A stretch of DNA of 12,464 bases from Anaerolineae bacterium. GTDB lineage: Bacteria; Chloroflexota; Anaerolineae; DRVO01. This document shows, one piece after another, positions 1 to 6,262 of the stretch. The stretch is taken from positions 1 to 12,464 of the forward strand of contig JAAYAV010000407.1 in assembly GCA_012719195.1 (NCBI GenBank), read 5' to 3'. Below the pieces are notes generated by a model. The model made no database searches. It worked only from the letters and a program-made list of their open reading frames with translations, and was not told the origin of the DNA. Made by a program: the position numbers and the translations under genes. Every line of letters begins with the position of its first letter. Position 1 is the stretch's first letter.

Positions 1-124
1 CACCTACTTTCTGCCACTGCCGGCGGATGTGGCCTTCGACTCGCTGGGGCTGGTCGCCTACCTGGCCAACGATCCGGGCAGGCCACTGTGGGAGACCAGC
101 CTGCCCCTGACGATCGTCCCCTAG
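1..124 (+). CDS. C-terminal end of an unrecognised protein (partial)
   Basis: An open frame enters from the left edge (codons from base 2) and stops at TAG 122-124, giving about 40 residues. The end reads ...PLWETSLPLTIVP, with alternating hydrophobic residues that would fit a final beta strand, but this is too short to assign a family. The stretch is free of stops, has the same GC-rich codon use as the neighbours, and is followed by a hairpin about 40 bases after the stop, which supports a real gene end. It is on the same strand as rsmI but 339 bases upstream, so it is probably a separate transcription unit. Function unknown. Confidence 0.5.
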   Translation, partial: TYFLPLPADVAFDSLGLVAYLANDPGRPLWETSLPLTIVP

Positions 125-165
125 CCGGCGCTGGGCCCCTCGATTCCCGAAGTGGAGGCCACCGA

Positions 166-190
166 GTGGCCGTCTCGAGAGGGCGGCCAC
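166..190. repeat. Hairpin GTGGCCG / CGGCCAC after the first gene
   Basis: Perfect 7-bp inverted repeat, arms 166-172 and 184-190, with an 11-base loop containing CTCGAG. It lies 41 bases after the stop of the partial gene and has no T-run, so it could be a weak terminator or part of the palindromic intergenic element that follows. Role inferred only. Confidence 0.4.
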
Positions 191-197
191 CGGTACC

Positions 198-248
198 GCC
201 CCTACCCAGAACGCATTGTTCCCGTAGGGGCAGGACCCGTGCCTGCCC
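198..248. repeat. REP-like palindromic intergenic element (TAGGGGC type)
   Basis: Two overlapping inverted repeats are visible. GCCCCTAC (198-205) pairs with GTAGGGGC (224-231) across an 18-base loop. GGGCAGG (228-234) pairs with CCTGCCC (242-248) across a 7-base loop. They share bases 228-231, so the two folds are mutually exclusive. A core of the form GTAGGGGC followed by a GC-rich stem resembles short dispersed palindromes that I recall from intergenic DNA of Chloroflexota and cyanobacteria. That it is repeated elsewhere in this genome cannot be seen from a single copy. Confidence 0.45.
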
Positions 249-316
249 TCTGGAGGGCGAACCCCAGTCGAGGGTGCCACCGCCGGCATAATCGAAAGGC
301 CCCGCTAACCGACGCT

Positions 317-346
317 CCACCGCTCGACAGCCGCCGCGCGCGGTGG
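317..346. repeat. Inverted repeat CCACCGC / GCGGTGG upstream of rsmI
   Basis: A 7-bp perfect inverted repeat, arms 317-323 and 340-346, flanks the -35 box and spacer of the candidate rsmI promoter. It may be a GC-rich coincidence or an operator-like site. There is no direct sign of a regulator. Confidence 0.3.
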
Positions 347-352
347 TAGCAT
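324..352 (+). promoter_or_regulatory. Candidate sigma70-type promoter for rsmI-pgi/pmi
   Basis: TCGACA (324-329, 5 of 6 to TTGACA) is followed after 17 bases by TAGCAT (347-352, 4 of 6 to TATAAT). The start of transcription would be near 359, giving a leader of about 105 bases before the rsmI start at 464. The rest of the gap 125-463 shows only the hairpins listed separately. Confidence 0.4.
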
Positions 353-463
353 CGTGGTACTTGATGGCAAGCACTTGTCTCTGCGCTGGACCTGGTCTCT
401 CAGGGAGTCCGGAACACCGCAGCCGCGCATCCCGCCGAAGCCCGCGGACTTGGGGAGGTGTAG

Positions 464-1333
464 TTGGGGAGCCTGTATCTGGTAGGCACACCCATAGGAA
501 ACTTAGGCGACATCACCTTGAGAGCCCTTGAGATACTGCGGCAGGTGTCGCTGGTCGCCGCCGAGGACACCCGCACCAGCCGCAAGCTCCTCAGTCACTT
601 CGACATCCACGCACCCCTCGTCAGCTACTACGAGCACAACCGCCTCCACCGGATTGATCAGATCGTGCAGGCCCTCGCCTCCGGCGATGTGGCCCTGGTC
701 AGCGACAGCGGCATGCCCAGCATATCCGACCCAGGCTACCATCTGGTCCGCGCCGCCATCGACGCCGGCTACCCAGTGGTGCCCATTCCTGGCCCCAACG
801 CCGCCATCGCTGCCCTGGCCGCCTCCGGCCTCCCCACCGACAGCTTCGTGTTCGCCGGCTTCCTGCCCCGCCAAGAGAGCCGCCGGCGGGAGGCCCTTGA
901 GCGACTGAGTTGGCTGACCCAGACCATCGTGCTCTACGAGGCTCCGCACCGCATAGAGGCGTGCCTGGCCGACCTGCTGCGGGGGCTGGGAGACCGCCGG
1001 ATTGCCGTCGCGCGCGAGGTTACCAAGGTGCACGAGGAGTTCTGGCGTGGTACGCTTGCAGCGGCCATGGAACACTTCACCGGGCCGCAGCGCGGCGAGT
1101 TCACCCTCGTGATCGCGGGCCGGGAAGAGACGACCTGGACTCGAGCTGAGGTCGCCTCCGCCCTGGCCGCCCTGAAGTCGCAAGGCGTGGCTCCGGCCGA
1201 GGCCGCCCGCAGCGTGGCCTCTGAGGCCGGCTGGCCCCGCGCCGAGGTCTACCGCCTCGGCCTGGACGCCGCAGCGGACGGCGATGATCATGCAACCAGC
1301 CCAGCATCATCGGAGGCGTGGGATGAAGCTTGA
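464..1333 (+). CDS. rsmI: 16S rRNA (cytidine-2'-O-)-methyltransferase RsmI
   Basis: RsmI transfers a methyl group from S-adenosylmethionine to the 2'-O of C1402 in 16S rRNA, in the decoding centre. The protein is 289 residues, near the usual 280-290. Visible family marks: LYLVGTPIGNLGDIT at residues 4-18, AEDTRTSRKLL at 33-43, SDSGMPSISDPG near 80-91, GPNA about 109-112 followed by SGLPTDSF, and YEAPHR after that. The last 70 residues match the small C-terminal helical domain. The start is TTG at 464: the family motif begins three residues later, and a strong GGGGAGG (452-458) lies just upstream. The 3' end overlaps the next gene by 11 bases, so the two are probably translationally coupled. 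GPNA in place of the commoner GPSA is a minor variation. Assignment is secure. Confidence 0.95.
   Translation: MGSLYLVGTPIGNLGDITLRALEILRQVSLVAAEDTRTSRKLLSHFDIHAPLVSYYEHNRLHRIDQIVQALASGDVALVSDSGMPSISDPGYHLVRAAIDAGYPVVPIPGPNAAIAALAASGLPTDSFVFAGFLPRQESRRREALERLSWLTQTIVLYEAPHRIEACLADLLRGLGDRRIAVAREVTKVHEEFWRGTLAAAMEHFTGPQRGEFTLVIAGREETTWTRAEVASALAALKSQGVAPAEAARSVASEAGWPRAEVYRLGLDAAADGDDHATSPASSEAWDEA
1312..1316 (+). promoter_or_regulatory. Ribosome binding site fixing the pgi/pmi start
   Basis: GGAGG lies six bases before ATG 1323. It sits inside the end of rsmI and decides for 1323 over the in-frame ATG at 1284, whose extra 13 residues do not look like family sequence. Confidence 0.75.
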
Positions 1334-2378
1334 CGGACTCGACCTGCGGCGCTTGGACCCCGACGAGATGCATCTGCGCATCTCCGAGCTGCCCGACCAG
1401 ATCCTCCAGGCCTGGGGCCTCGTGGCCGAACTGAGTCTGCCGAAGGCTTACCGCGATTTCCGCAACGTGGCCGTACTCGGCATGGGTGGGTCCGCCATCG
1501 GCGCCGATCTGGCGCGTTCACTCCTCGAGCATTCATCTCCCGTGCCCATCCAAGTCGTGCGAGACTACCGCTGCCCCGCTTATGTGGGGCCGGACAGCCT
1601 AGTCATCGCCTCGTCCTACTCAGGCAACACCGAGGAGACCCTGGCGGCACTGGAGGAGGCCCTGGCGGCTGGAGCGCACTGCGTCGCCGTCGGGACCGGT
1701 GGCAAGCTGGAGCAGCGCGCCCTGGCGGCCGGCCTCCCCTACGTGCCCTTCCACTATCGCTCCTCGCCGCGGGCCGCCATCGGCTTCTCCTTCGCCCTAA
1801 TTGCGGGGGTCCTGCGTGCGGCCGGGCTTTCTGCCTTCAGCCTGGACGACCTGCGGGACGCCGCCGATGTGATGCGCGCTTGGCAGGCCGAGCTCTCCCC
1901 GGACGTGCCCACGGAGACCAACGCGGCCAAGCAGATGGCCCTGCGGCTCCACGGTCGCGTGCCCATCGTCTACGGCGCCGGCATCCTGAGCGAAGTGGCG
2001 CGCCGCTGGAAAGGCCAGGTCAACGAGAACTCCAAGGCCTGGGCCTTCTTCGAGGTCATGCCCGAGCTCAACCACAACGCCGTGCTCGGCTACTCCAACC
2101 CCGGACCGGACGAGCAGAAGCAGACGGTGATCATGCTCCGGTCGAAGCTGGATCACCCGCGCGTGCAGGTCCGCTATGACGTGACCGCCACGCTGCTGGA
2201 GCAGAATGGCGTGCCCTGCGAGATGGTCTGGGCTCGGGGCGACACCGCCGTCGCGCAGATGCTTTCGTCCATCCACTTCGGCGATTACGTCAGTCTCTAT
2301 CTGGCCTACCTTTACGAGTCGGATCCTACTCCGGTCGGATCCATAGACTATCTCAAGGCGCAGTTGGCCCAGGCATGA
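1323..2378 (+). CDS. Bifunctional phosphoglucose/phosphomannose isomerase (SIS domain)
   Basis: Cytosolic sugar isomerase interconverting glucose-6-phosphate or mannose-6-phosphate with fructose-6-phosphate, linking glycolysis to mannose-based sugars. The 351 residues show two SIS halves. The first has VLGMGGSAIG at 51-60 and the phosphate-binding SSYSGNTEET at 97-106. The second has NENSKAW at 234-240, ELNHN at 249-252 and DYLK at 342-345. By family knowledge from the Pyrobaculum enzyme, the Glu of NENSK (E235), the His of NHN (H251) and the C-terminal Lys (K345) are the catalytic residues, and all are present. This is the short PGI/PMI type, not the 550-residue E. coli Pgi. The start at 1323 is chosen by its ribosome binding site. 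The gene overlaps rsmI and is followed by a terminator, so the pair forms one unit. Confidence 0.92.
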   Translation: MKLDGLDLRRLDPDEMHLRISELPDQILQAWGLVAELSLPKAYRDFRNVAVLGMGGSAIGADLARSLLEHSSPVPIQVVRDYRCPAYVGPDSLVIASSYSGNTEETLAALEEALAAGAHCVAVGTGGKLEQRALAAGLPYVPFHYRSSPRAAIGFSFALIAGVLRAAGLSAFSLDDLRDAADVMRAWQAELSPDVPTETNAAKQMALRLHGRVPIVYGAGILSEVARRWKGQVNENSKAWAFFEVMPELNHNAVLGYSNPGPDEQKQTVIMLRSKLDHPRVQVRYDVTATLLEQNGVPCEMVWARGDTAVAQMLSSIHFGDYVSLYLAYLYESDPTPVGSIDYLKAQLAQA

Positions 2379-2490
2379 TGACGATGGCGAATCGGACTCC
2401 CGCAGGTCTCGGCCGCCCAGGCTTGGCCGCGCTGTGCTGCTCTCGGGAGACGCTGTCGCGATGAATGTCCTCCAACGAATCGGCTTTGCC

Positions 2491-2525
2491 AGGCACCGTG
2501 GCCCCAAGGGGCCCTGGTGCCTTTT
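2491..2525 (+). terminator. Intrinsic terminator after rsmI-pgi/pmi
   Basis: GGCACC (2492-2497) pairs with GGTGCC (2516-2521) and GGCCCC (2500-2505) with GGGGCC (2508-2513). A two-base mismatch/wobble interrupts the stem and the loop is AA. TTTT follows at 2522-2525. This is a classic hairpin plus T-run, about 110 bases after the isomerase stop. The rest of the 2379-2588 gap holds a doubtful 29-codon frame and a possible promoter. Confidence 0.8.
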
Positions 2526-2544
2526 GCTTCTACGGGCGCCACTA

Positions 2545-2571
2545 TTGAAAGAGCACGGTTCCGCCCATAAT
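2545..2571 (+). promoter_or_regulatory. Possible promoter for the SWIM protein gene
   Basis: TTGAAA (2545-2550) and CATAAT (2566-2571) resemble -35 and -10 boxes, but the spacer is only 15 bases. A transcript would start near 2578, right at the ribosome binding site. The position just after a terminator makes a promoter here likely; the exact boxes are uncertain. Confidence 0.3.
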
Positions 2572-2588
2572 CCCCTACGGAGGTCGGA

Positions 2589-2834
2589 ATGGATTCAGGC
2601 ATGATCGGCAAGATCCAGAAGGCTCGGCAGTATGCCGAGGAACCCGAGCGCGTCACGTTCGAGTCCTTCACGGTGGATTTCGCCGGCAATCACGATCACT
2701 ACACCATCGGCTACGAGAACGGCGCGTGGTCCTGCACCTGCAACTTCTTTCAGGGTCACTCCGTCTGCAGCCACACCATGACCATGGAACGGCTGCTCGG
2801 CGCGATGCTGAAGGCGACCGCCGAGGAGGCGTAG
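2589..2834 (+). CDS. Small SWIM-type zinc-finger protein
   Basis: An 81-residue protein whose C-terminal half carries the zinc-ligand pattern of the SWIM finger, C-x-C-x8-C-x-H, with C49, C51, C60 and H62. A hydrophobic helix (MERLLGAML) follows. Before it, residues 22-47 form beta-like strands (VTFESFTVDF, HYTIGYENGAWSC) typical of the strand entering a SWIM finger. SWIM domains are known to bind DNA or proteins in SWI2/SNF2 ATPases, MuDR transposases and MEKK1; here the finger stands alone with no fused enzyme. The start at 2589 has GGAGGT at 2579-2584, four bases away; Met5 (2601) is a less likely alternative. The gene follows a terminator and lies 35 bases before a membrane-protein gene on the same strand, so the two are probably co-transcribed. 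Specific function unknown. Confidence 0.82.
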   Translation: MDSGMIGKIQKARQYAEEPERVTFESFTVDFAGNHDHYTIGYENGAWSCTCNFFQGHSVCSHTMTMERLLGAMLKATAEEA

Positions 2835-2869
2835 CCTCCCGCCGTCAGCCGTCACCAAGCGGGTAAGGT

Positions 2870-3868
2870 ATGAAGCTGAGCTGGAAGGTCTGGCTCGGGG
2901 TACTGGTCAGCGCTGCGTTCTTCGCCTGGTTCCTGCAGGGACTCGCCCTGGATCAGGTGTGGCACGACCTCACCGAAGCCGAATACTGGTACCTCATACC
3001 GGGGGTAGCCGTCTACTTCCTGGCCGTGTGGGCGCGCACCTGGCGCTGGCAACACCTCCTGCGCCCTATGGCCGACCTGTCGCTGCGACGACTCTTCCCC
3101 ATCGTCGTCATCGGCTACATGGGGAACAACGTCTACCCCGCCCGTGCCGGCGAGGTGATTCGGTCCTACGTGCTGCTCCGCAACGCGGGTGTACCTGTCA
3201 GCGCCTCCCTCGCCACGGTCTTCGTCGAGCGCGTCTTCGACGGCCTGGTGATGCTCCTCTTCGTGTTCGTCACCGTGCCTTTCGTGGACCTTCCCAGCTG
3301 GCTCAACCTGGTGGTGGTGGCGGCCACGGCGGCCTTCGCCGGCGCCTTCGCCGTCCTCGTGGCGGTGGCCGTCTGGCCGGCCCGGTTCCTCGCCCTCTAC
3401 GACCGCCTCGAGGACCGCCTGGTGCCGGAGCGCTTCCGTGGGAAGCTCCGCGGCATCCTGGAGATGTTCTGCACCGGCCTGTCCGCCCTGCGCCACCCCC
3501 GCCAGTTGGCCATGATCTTCCTCACCTCCACCGTCATCTGGCTCACCGAGACGACCAAGTACTGGATCCTGATGCACGGGTTCCCATTCGAGGTACCATT
3601 CGTCGTGCTCATGCTCATGACGGCCGTGGTGAATTTGGCCATCACCATACCGTCGGCGCCCGGCTACGTGGGGACCTTCGACGCGCCGGGGATCAAGGTG
3701 CTCACCACCTTCGGCGTACCCGAGTCAGTGGCCGCCGGCTACACTCTGGTGCTGCATGCCGCCCTCCTTCTTCCTATCACTCTGCTGGGCTTCTACTACA
3801 TGTGGCGAGAGAGCGTCTCCTGGTCCGACTTCCGCGCCGCCACTTCGCAGAGCCACTCGGAGGCCTGA
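2870..3868 (+). CDS. Flippase-like integral membrane protein (LPG-synthase TM / UPF0104 family)
   Basis: A 332-residue polytopic membrane protein of the family that includes the transmembrane flippase part of MprF (lysylphosphatidylglycerol synthase), without any aminoacyl-transferase domain. About eight hydrophobic segments can be seen, roughly at 8-24, 41-57, 76-90, 124-139, 146-169, 212-236, 242-262 and 287-311. Family marks are NNVYPARAGEVIRSYVL at 86-102, VERVFDGLVML at 119-129, and the PSAPGYVGTFDA stretch at 261-272. Members are thought to move lipids or lipid-linked molecules across the membrane; the substrate here is unknown. The ATG at 2870 is preceded by GGTAAGG, a modest ribosome binding site. 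It lies 35 bases after the SWIM gene and shares its direction. The basic stretch near 170-195 is a probable cytoplasmic loop. Confidence 0.88.
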   Translation: MKLSWKVWLGVLVSAAFFAWFLQGLALDQVWHDLTEAEYWYLIPGVAVYFLAVWARTWRWQHLLRPMADLSLRRLFPIVVIGYMGNNVYPARAGEVIRSYVLLRNAGVPVSASLATVFVERVFDGLVMLLFVFVTVPFVDLPSWLNLVVVAATAAFAGAFAVLVAVAVWPARFLALYDRLEDRLVPERFRGKLRGILEMFCTGLSALRHPRQLAMIFLTSTVIWLTETTKYWILMHGFPFEVPFVVLMLMTAVVNLAITIPSAPGYVGTFDAPGIKVLTTFGVPESVAAGYTLVLHAALLLPITLLGFYYMWRESVSWSDFRAATSQSHSEA

Positions 3869-3884
3869 GCAAAGGATCGCGGCG

Positions 3885-3905
3885 CGACGGAGGGGGCCAC
3901 CGTCG
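3885..3905. repeat. Weak hairpin CGACGG / CCGTCG after the flippase-like gene
   Basis: A 6-bp inverted repeat with a 9-base loop lies 17 bases after the stop at 3868. It has no T-run. It may help end the SWIM-flippase transcript, but short GC-rich inverted repeats are common here by chance. Confidence 0.25.
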
Positions 3906-3922
3906 ACGCGGCGCCTCCGGAG

Positions 3923-3952
3923 TTGACACCGGCTGCCGAGTAACGCTAGCCT
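3923..3952 (+). promoter_or_regulatory. Promoter for acpS-trpS-transketolase
   Basis: A perfect TTGACA at 3923-3928 is followed after 18 bases by TAGCCT (3947-3952, 3 of 6 to TATAAT, with the key T, A and final T kept). Transcription would begin about 3958-3960, almost at the first possible acpS start codon (GTG 3959). It lies in the largest gap between the flippase-like gene and acpS. Confidence 0.5.
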
Positions 3953-3967
3953 CAGCAGGTGATACCC

Positions 3968-4360
3968 ATGCTGTCAGACGACCAGTTCCCTGGCGACGGC
4001 CCCCCTTTCGTGGGGGTCGACTTGATAGAGATCGAACGCATCAAGAAGGCGCTGCGGCGTTGGGGCGACCGCTTCATTGCCCGCGTATACACGCCCGAAG
4101 AGGCCACCGCTTCCGGCGGGGAGCCGGCCGCACTGGCCATGCGCTTCGCCGCCAAGGAAGCGGCCTCAAAGGCCCTTGGCACCGGAATCGGTCCCGTCTC
4201 CTGGCGCGAGATCGAGGTGCGGGTGGGGACCCGGGGGCGCCCCTTGCTGGCATTGCACGGTGCCGCTCGCGAGGTCGCAGTCCAACTCGGCGTGACCCGG
4301 AGCGCCGTCAGCCTGACGGACACGAAGGACCAAGCGCTGGCCGTGGTCATCCTGAGCTAG
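3968..4360 (+). CDS. acpS: Holo-[acyl-carrier-protein] synthase AcpS
   Basis: AcpS moves the 4'-phosphopantetheine arm from coenzyme A to a serine of acyl carrier protein, which activates it for fatty acid synthesis. The protein is 130 residues, near the usual 120-130. Visible marks: VGVDLIEIERI at 15-25 with the metal-binding Asp (D18), RFAAKEAASKALGTG at 59-73 with the metal-binding Glu (E64), and VSLTDTKDQALAVVI at the C-terminus. The N-terminus is about 12 residues longer than in most AcpS. Two starts are possible. ATG 3968 has AGGTGA (3957-3962) five bases upstream. GTG 3959, in frame, adds three residues and would give a nearly leaderless message from the promoter at 3923-3952. I prefer 3968. 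The gene heads a unit with trpS, 46 bases downstream. Confidence 0.9.
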   Translation: MLSDDQFPGDGPPFVGVDLIEIERIKKALRRWGDRFIARVYTPEEATASGGEPAALAMRFAAKEAASKALGTGIGPVSWREIEVRVGTRGRPLLALHGAAREVAVQLGVTRSAVSLTDTKDQALAVVILS

Positions 4361-4406
4361 GCCGGCTGAAGGATGCGGGGACCGACACACAAAGGGAGTA
4401 AGGGCG

Positions 4407-5390
4407 TTGAAGAAGAAGGTCTTCTCGGGAGTACAGCCATCGGGCAACCTGCACATCGGCAACTACCTGGGCGCCATCCGCAACTGGGTCGAGGTCCAGG
4501 GCCAGTATGAGAACGTGTTCTGCGTGGTTAATGCCCACGCCATCACTGTGCCCCAGGAGCCGGCAGTGCTGCACGCCAAGACCCGCGAGGTGGCGGCGAT
4601 CTACATGGCCTGCGGGATCGACCCCGAGGAATCGGTGGTGTTCGTCCAGTCCCACGTGCCGGCGCACTTCGAGCTGACCTGGATGCTCAACGGCATCACC
4701 CCGATGGGCTGGCTCAACCGCATGACCCAGTTCAAGGAGAAGGCGGGCGAGGAGCGCGAGTCAGTCAGCACAGGTCTGTTCGACTACCCCGTCCTGATGG
4801 CGTCGGACATCCTGCTCTACGACGCCGACCTGGTGCCCGTGGGCTCCGACCAGACCCAGCACATCGAGCTCACCCGCGACATCGCCCAGCGCTTCAACTA
4901 CCTGTTCGGCGATACCTTCAAGCTTCCGCAGGCGCTGGTGCGCGAGACGGGCGCTCGCATCATGGCGCTCGACGAGCCCACCAAGAAGATGAGCAAGAGC
5001 AGCGAGTCCCCCATGGGGGCCGTCGACCTCCTGGACACGCCAGATGCCATCAAGCGCAAGATCATGCGCGCCGTCACCGACCCCCTGCGCGGCATCGCCT
5101 TCGACCCAGAGCGTCACGGCCTCTTCAATCTGCTCACCATCTACCAGCTCTTGTCCGGTTCGTCGCGCGACCAGATCGAGTCCCATTTTGAGGGCAAGGG
5201 CTACGCCGAACTCAAGCGCGAACTGGTGGACCTGGTAGTGGAGTCCCTGCGACCCATCCAGGAGCGCTATGCCCAGATCATGGCCGAACCGCAGTACCTG
5301 GAGGATGTCCTCGCCCGCGGGGCGGAGCGTGCCTCCGTCATCTCCGAAGCTAAGCTGCGCCAGGCCAAAGAGCACATGGGCCTGCTCTGA
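4407..5390 (+). CDS. trpS: Tryptophanyl-tRNA synthetase
   Basis: Class I synthetase that charges tRNA-Trp with tryptophan in the cytosol. The 327 residues match the usual bacterial length of about 330. The Rossmann fold begins at FSGVQPSGNLHIGNY (6-20), where HIGN is the HIGH signature, and the KMSKS loop is exact at 194-198. Between them are NRMTQFKEKA, the substrate-site stretch LLYDADLVPVGSDQTQHIELTRDIA-like region, and then the helical anticodon-binding end. The start is TTG 4407, with GGGAG at 4394-4398 eight bases upstream; the HIGH motif distance fits this start and no earlier one. N42 stands where many family members have Asp (usually DLHAIT, here NAHAIT). The 46-base gap from acpS has no T-box or attenuator, so no tryptophan-specific control is visible. 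Confidence 0.95.
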   Translation: MKKKVFSGVQPSGNLHIGNYLGAIRNWVEVQGQYENVFCVVNAHAITVPQEPAVLHAKTREVAAIYMACGIDPEESVVFVQSHVPAHFELTWMLNGITPMGWLNRMTQFKEKAGEERESVSTGLFDYPVLMASDILLYDADLVPVGSDQTQHIELTRDIAQRFNYLFGDTFKLPQALVRETGARIMALDEPTKKMSKSSESPMGAVDLLDTPDAIKRKIMRAVTDPLRGIAFDPERHGLFNLLTIYQLLSGSSRDQIESHFEGKGYAELKRELVDLVVESLRPIQERYAQIMAEPQYLEDVLARGAERASVISEAKLRQAKEHMGLL

Positions 5391-5425
5391 GCCGGTCCAC
5401 TCACATCAGTCGGAGGAGTAACCAC

Positions 5426-6262
5426 ATGGAGGAAGGCACCCGAGACCTGGGCAAGCTATCGCAGTTGGCCGGGCACATGCGTCGCACGATAGTGGAGATC
5501 ACCACCAAGGCCGGCTCCGGCCACCCGAGCACGTCGCTCAGCATGGTGGAACTCCTGCTCCCTCTCTACTTCGGGGGCGTGCTCCGTCATGATCCCCTCA
5601 ACCCGCGCTGGCCCGATCGGGACCGCTTCATCCTGAGCAAGGGGCACGGCGCGCCGGCGCTCTACACCGTGCTCGCCATGCGCGGCTACTTCCCCGAGGC
5701 CGATCTCAGCACCCTGCGGGTGATCGGCAGCGCCCTTGAGGGACATCCCAACATGCTGCGCGTCCCGGGCGTCGAGGCTTCCACCGGATCGCTGGGCCAG
5801 GGGCTGTCGTTGGGCGTCGGCCACGCGCTGGCCGGCCGGCTTGACGGCCGCGACTACCGCACCTACGTCACCGTCGGGGACGGCGAGTCCCAGGAGGGCC
5901 AAGTCTGGGAGGCGGCCATGGCGGCCTCCAAGTTCGGCCTGGGCAATCTGGTGTGCATCCTGGACCACAACGAGTACCAGCAGACCGGCGCCGTCCGCGG
6001 CGTTATGCCGATCGAGCCGGTCAACGATCGCTGGTCCGCCTTCGGCTGGCATGTGATCGAGATAGACGGCCATGACCTGGGCGCCGTCTTCGCCGCCTAC
6101 GACGAGGCGAGGACCATCAAGGGACAGCCCACCCTGATTCACGCCCACACCGTCAAGGGCAAGGGCGTGCGCGCCATCGAGCAGGACGAGAAGCAGAGCC
6201 ACTATCACGGCGTACCCCTGAGCCCGGACGAGGCCAGAGTAGCTCTGGAGGAGTTGGCATGA
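5426..6262 (+). CDS. Transketolase, N-terminal (ThDP pyrophosphate-binding) subunit
   Basis: First half of a split transketolase, the thiamine-diphosphate enzyme that moves two-carbon ketol units between sugar phosphates in the pentose phosphate pathway. The 278 residues show SGHP at 31-34, KGHG at 72-75, TGSLGQG at 120-126, and the ThDP/metal motif that begins GDGESQEG at 151-158 and ends with the Asn of DHNEYQQTG (N182). The conserved histidines of these motifs (H33, H74) are present. The start ATG 5426 has a strong GGAGGAG (5412-5418) seven bases upstream. The stop overlaps the start of the C-terminal subunit by four bases (ATGA), so the halves are made together and should pair as a complex. 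It lies 35 bases after trpS without a visible promoter or terminator between. Confidence 0.93.
   Translation: MEEGTRDLGKLSQLAGHMRRTIVEITTKAGSGHPSTSLSMVELLLPLYFGGVLRHDPLNPRWPDRDRFILSKGHGAPALYTVLAMRGYFPEADLSTLRVIGSALEGHPNMLRVPGVEASTGSLGQGLSLGVGHALAGRLDGRDYRTYVTVGDGESQEGQVWEAAMAASKFGLGNLVCILDHNEYQQTGAVRGVMPIEPVNDRWSAFGWHVIEIDGHDLGAVFAAYDEARTIKGQPTLIHAHTVKGKGVRAIEQDEKQSHYHGVPLSPDEARVALEELA

Noticed and set aside
125..463. A tRNA or small gene in the first gap
   Set aside because: No cloverleaf, TTCGA loop context or CCA end was found, and the short frames there are Arg/Pro-rich noise.
503..1291. Long open frame on the minus strand across rsmI
   Set aside because: It is the antisense shadow of rsmI, a strongly recognised gene; its sequence is low-complexity Gly/Ala/Val/His rich and matches no family.
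4310..4360. AcpS lacks the SH seen near the C-terminus of many family members (has TD)
   Set aside because: E. coli AcpS, as I recall it, also has an Asp at this place (LADERHYA), so this is normal variation rather than a broken active site.
2959..4401. A 480-residue + frame spanning the flippase-like gene and acpS
   Set aside because: It is rich in Arg, Pro, His and Gly as expected of an alternate frame in GC-rich DNA, and it covers two well-recognised genes in another frame.
4361..4406. A T-box or tryptophan attenuator before trpS
   Set aside because: The gap is only 46 bases, with no specifier stem, T-box core or leader peptide.
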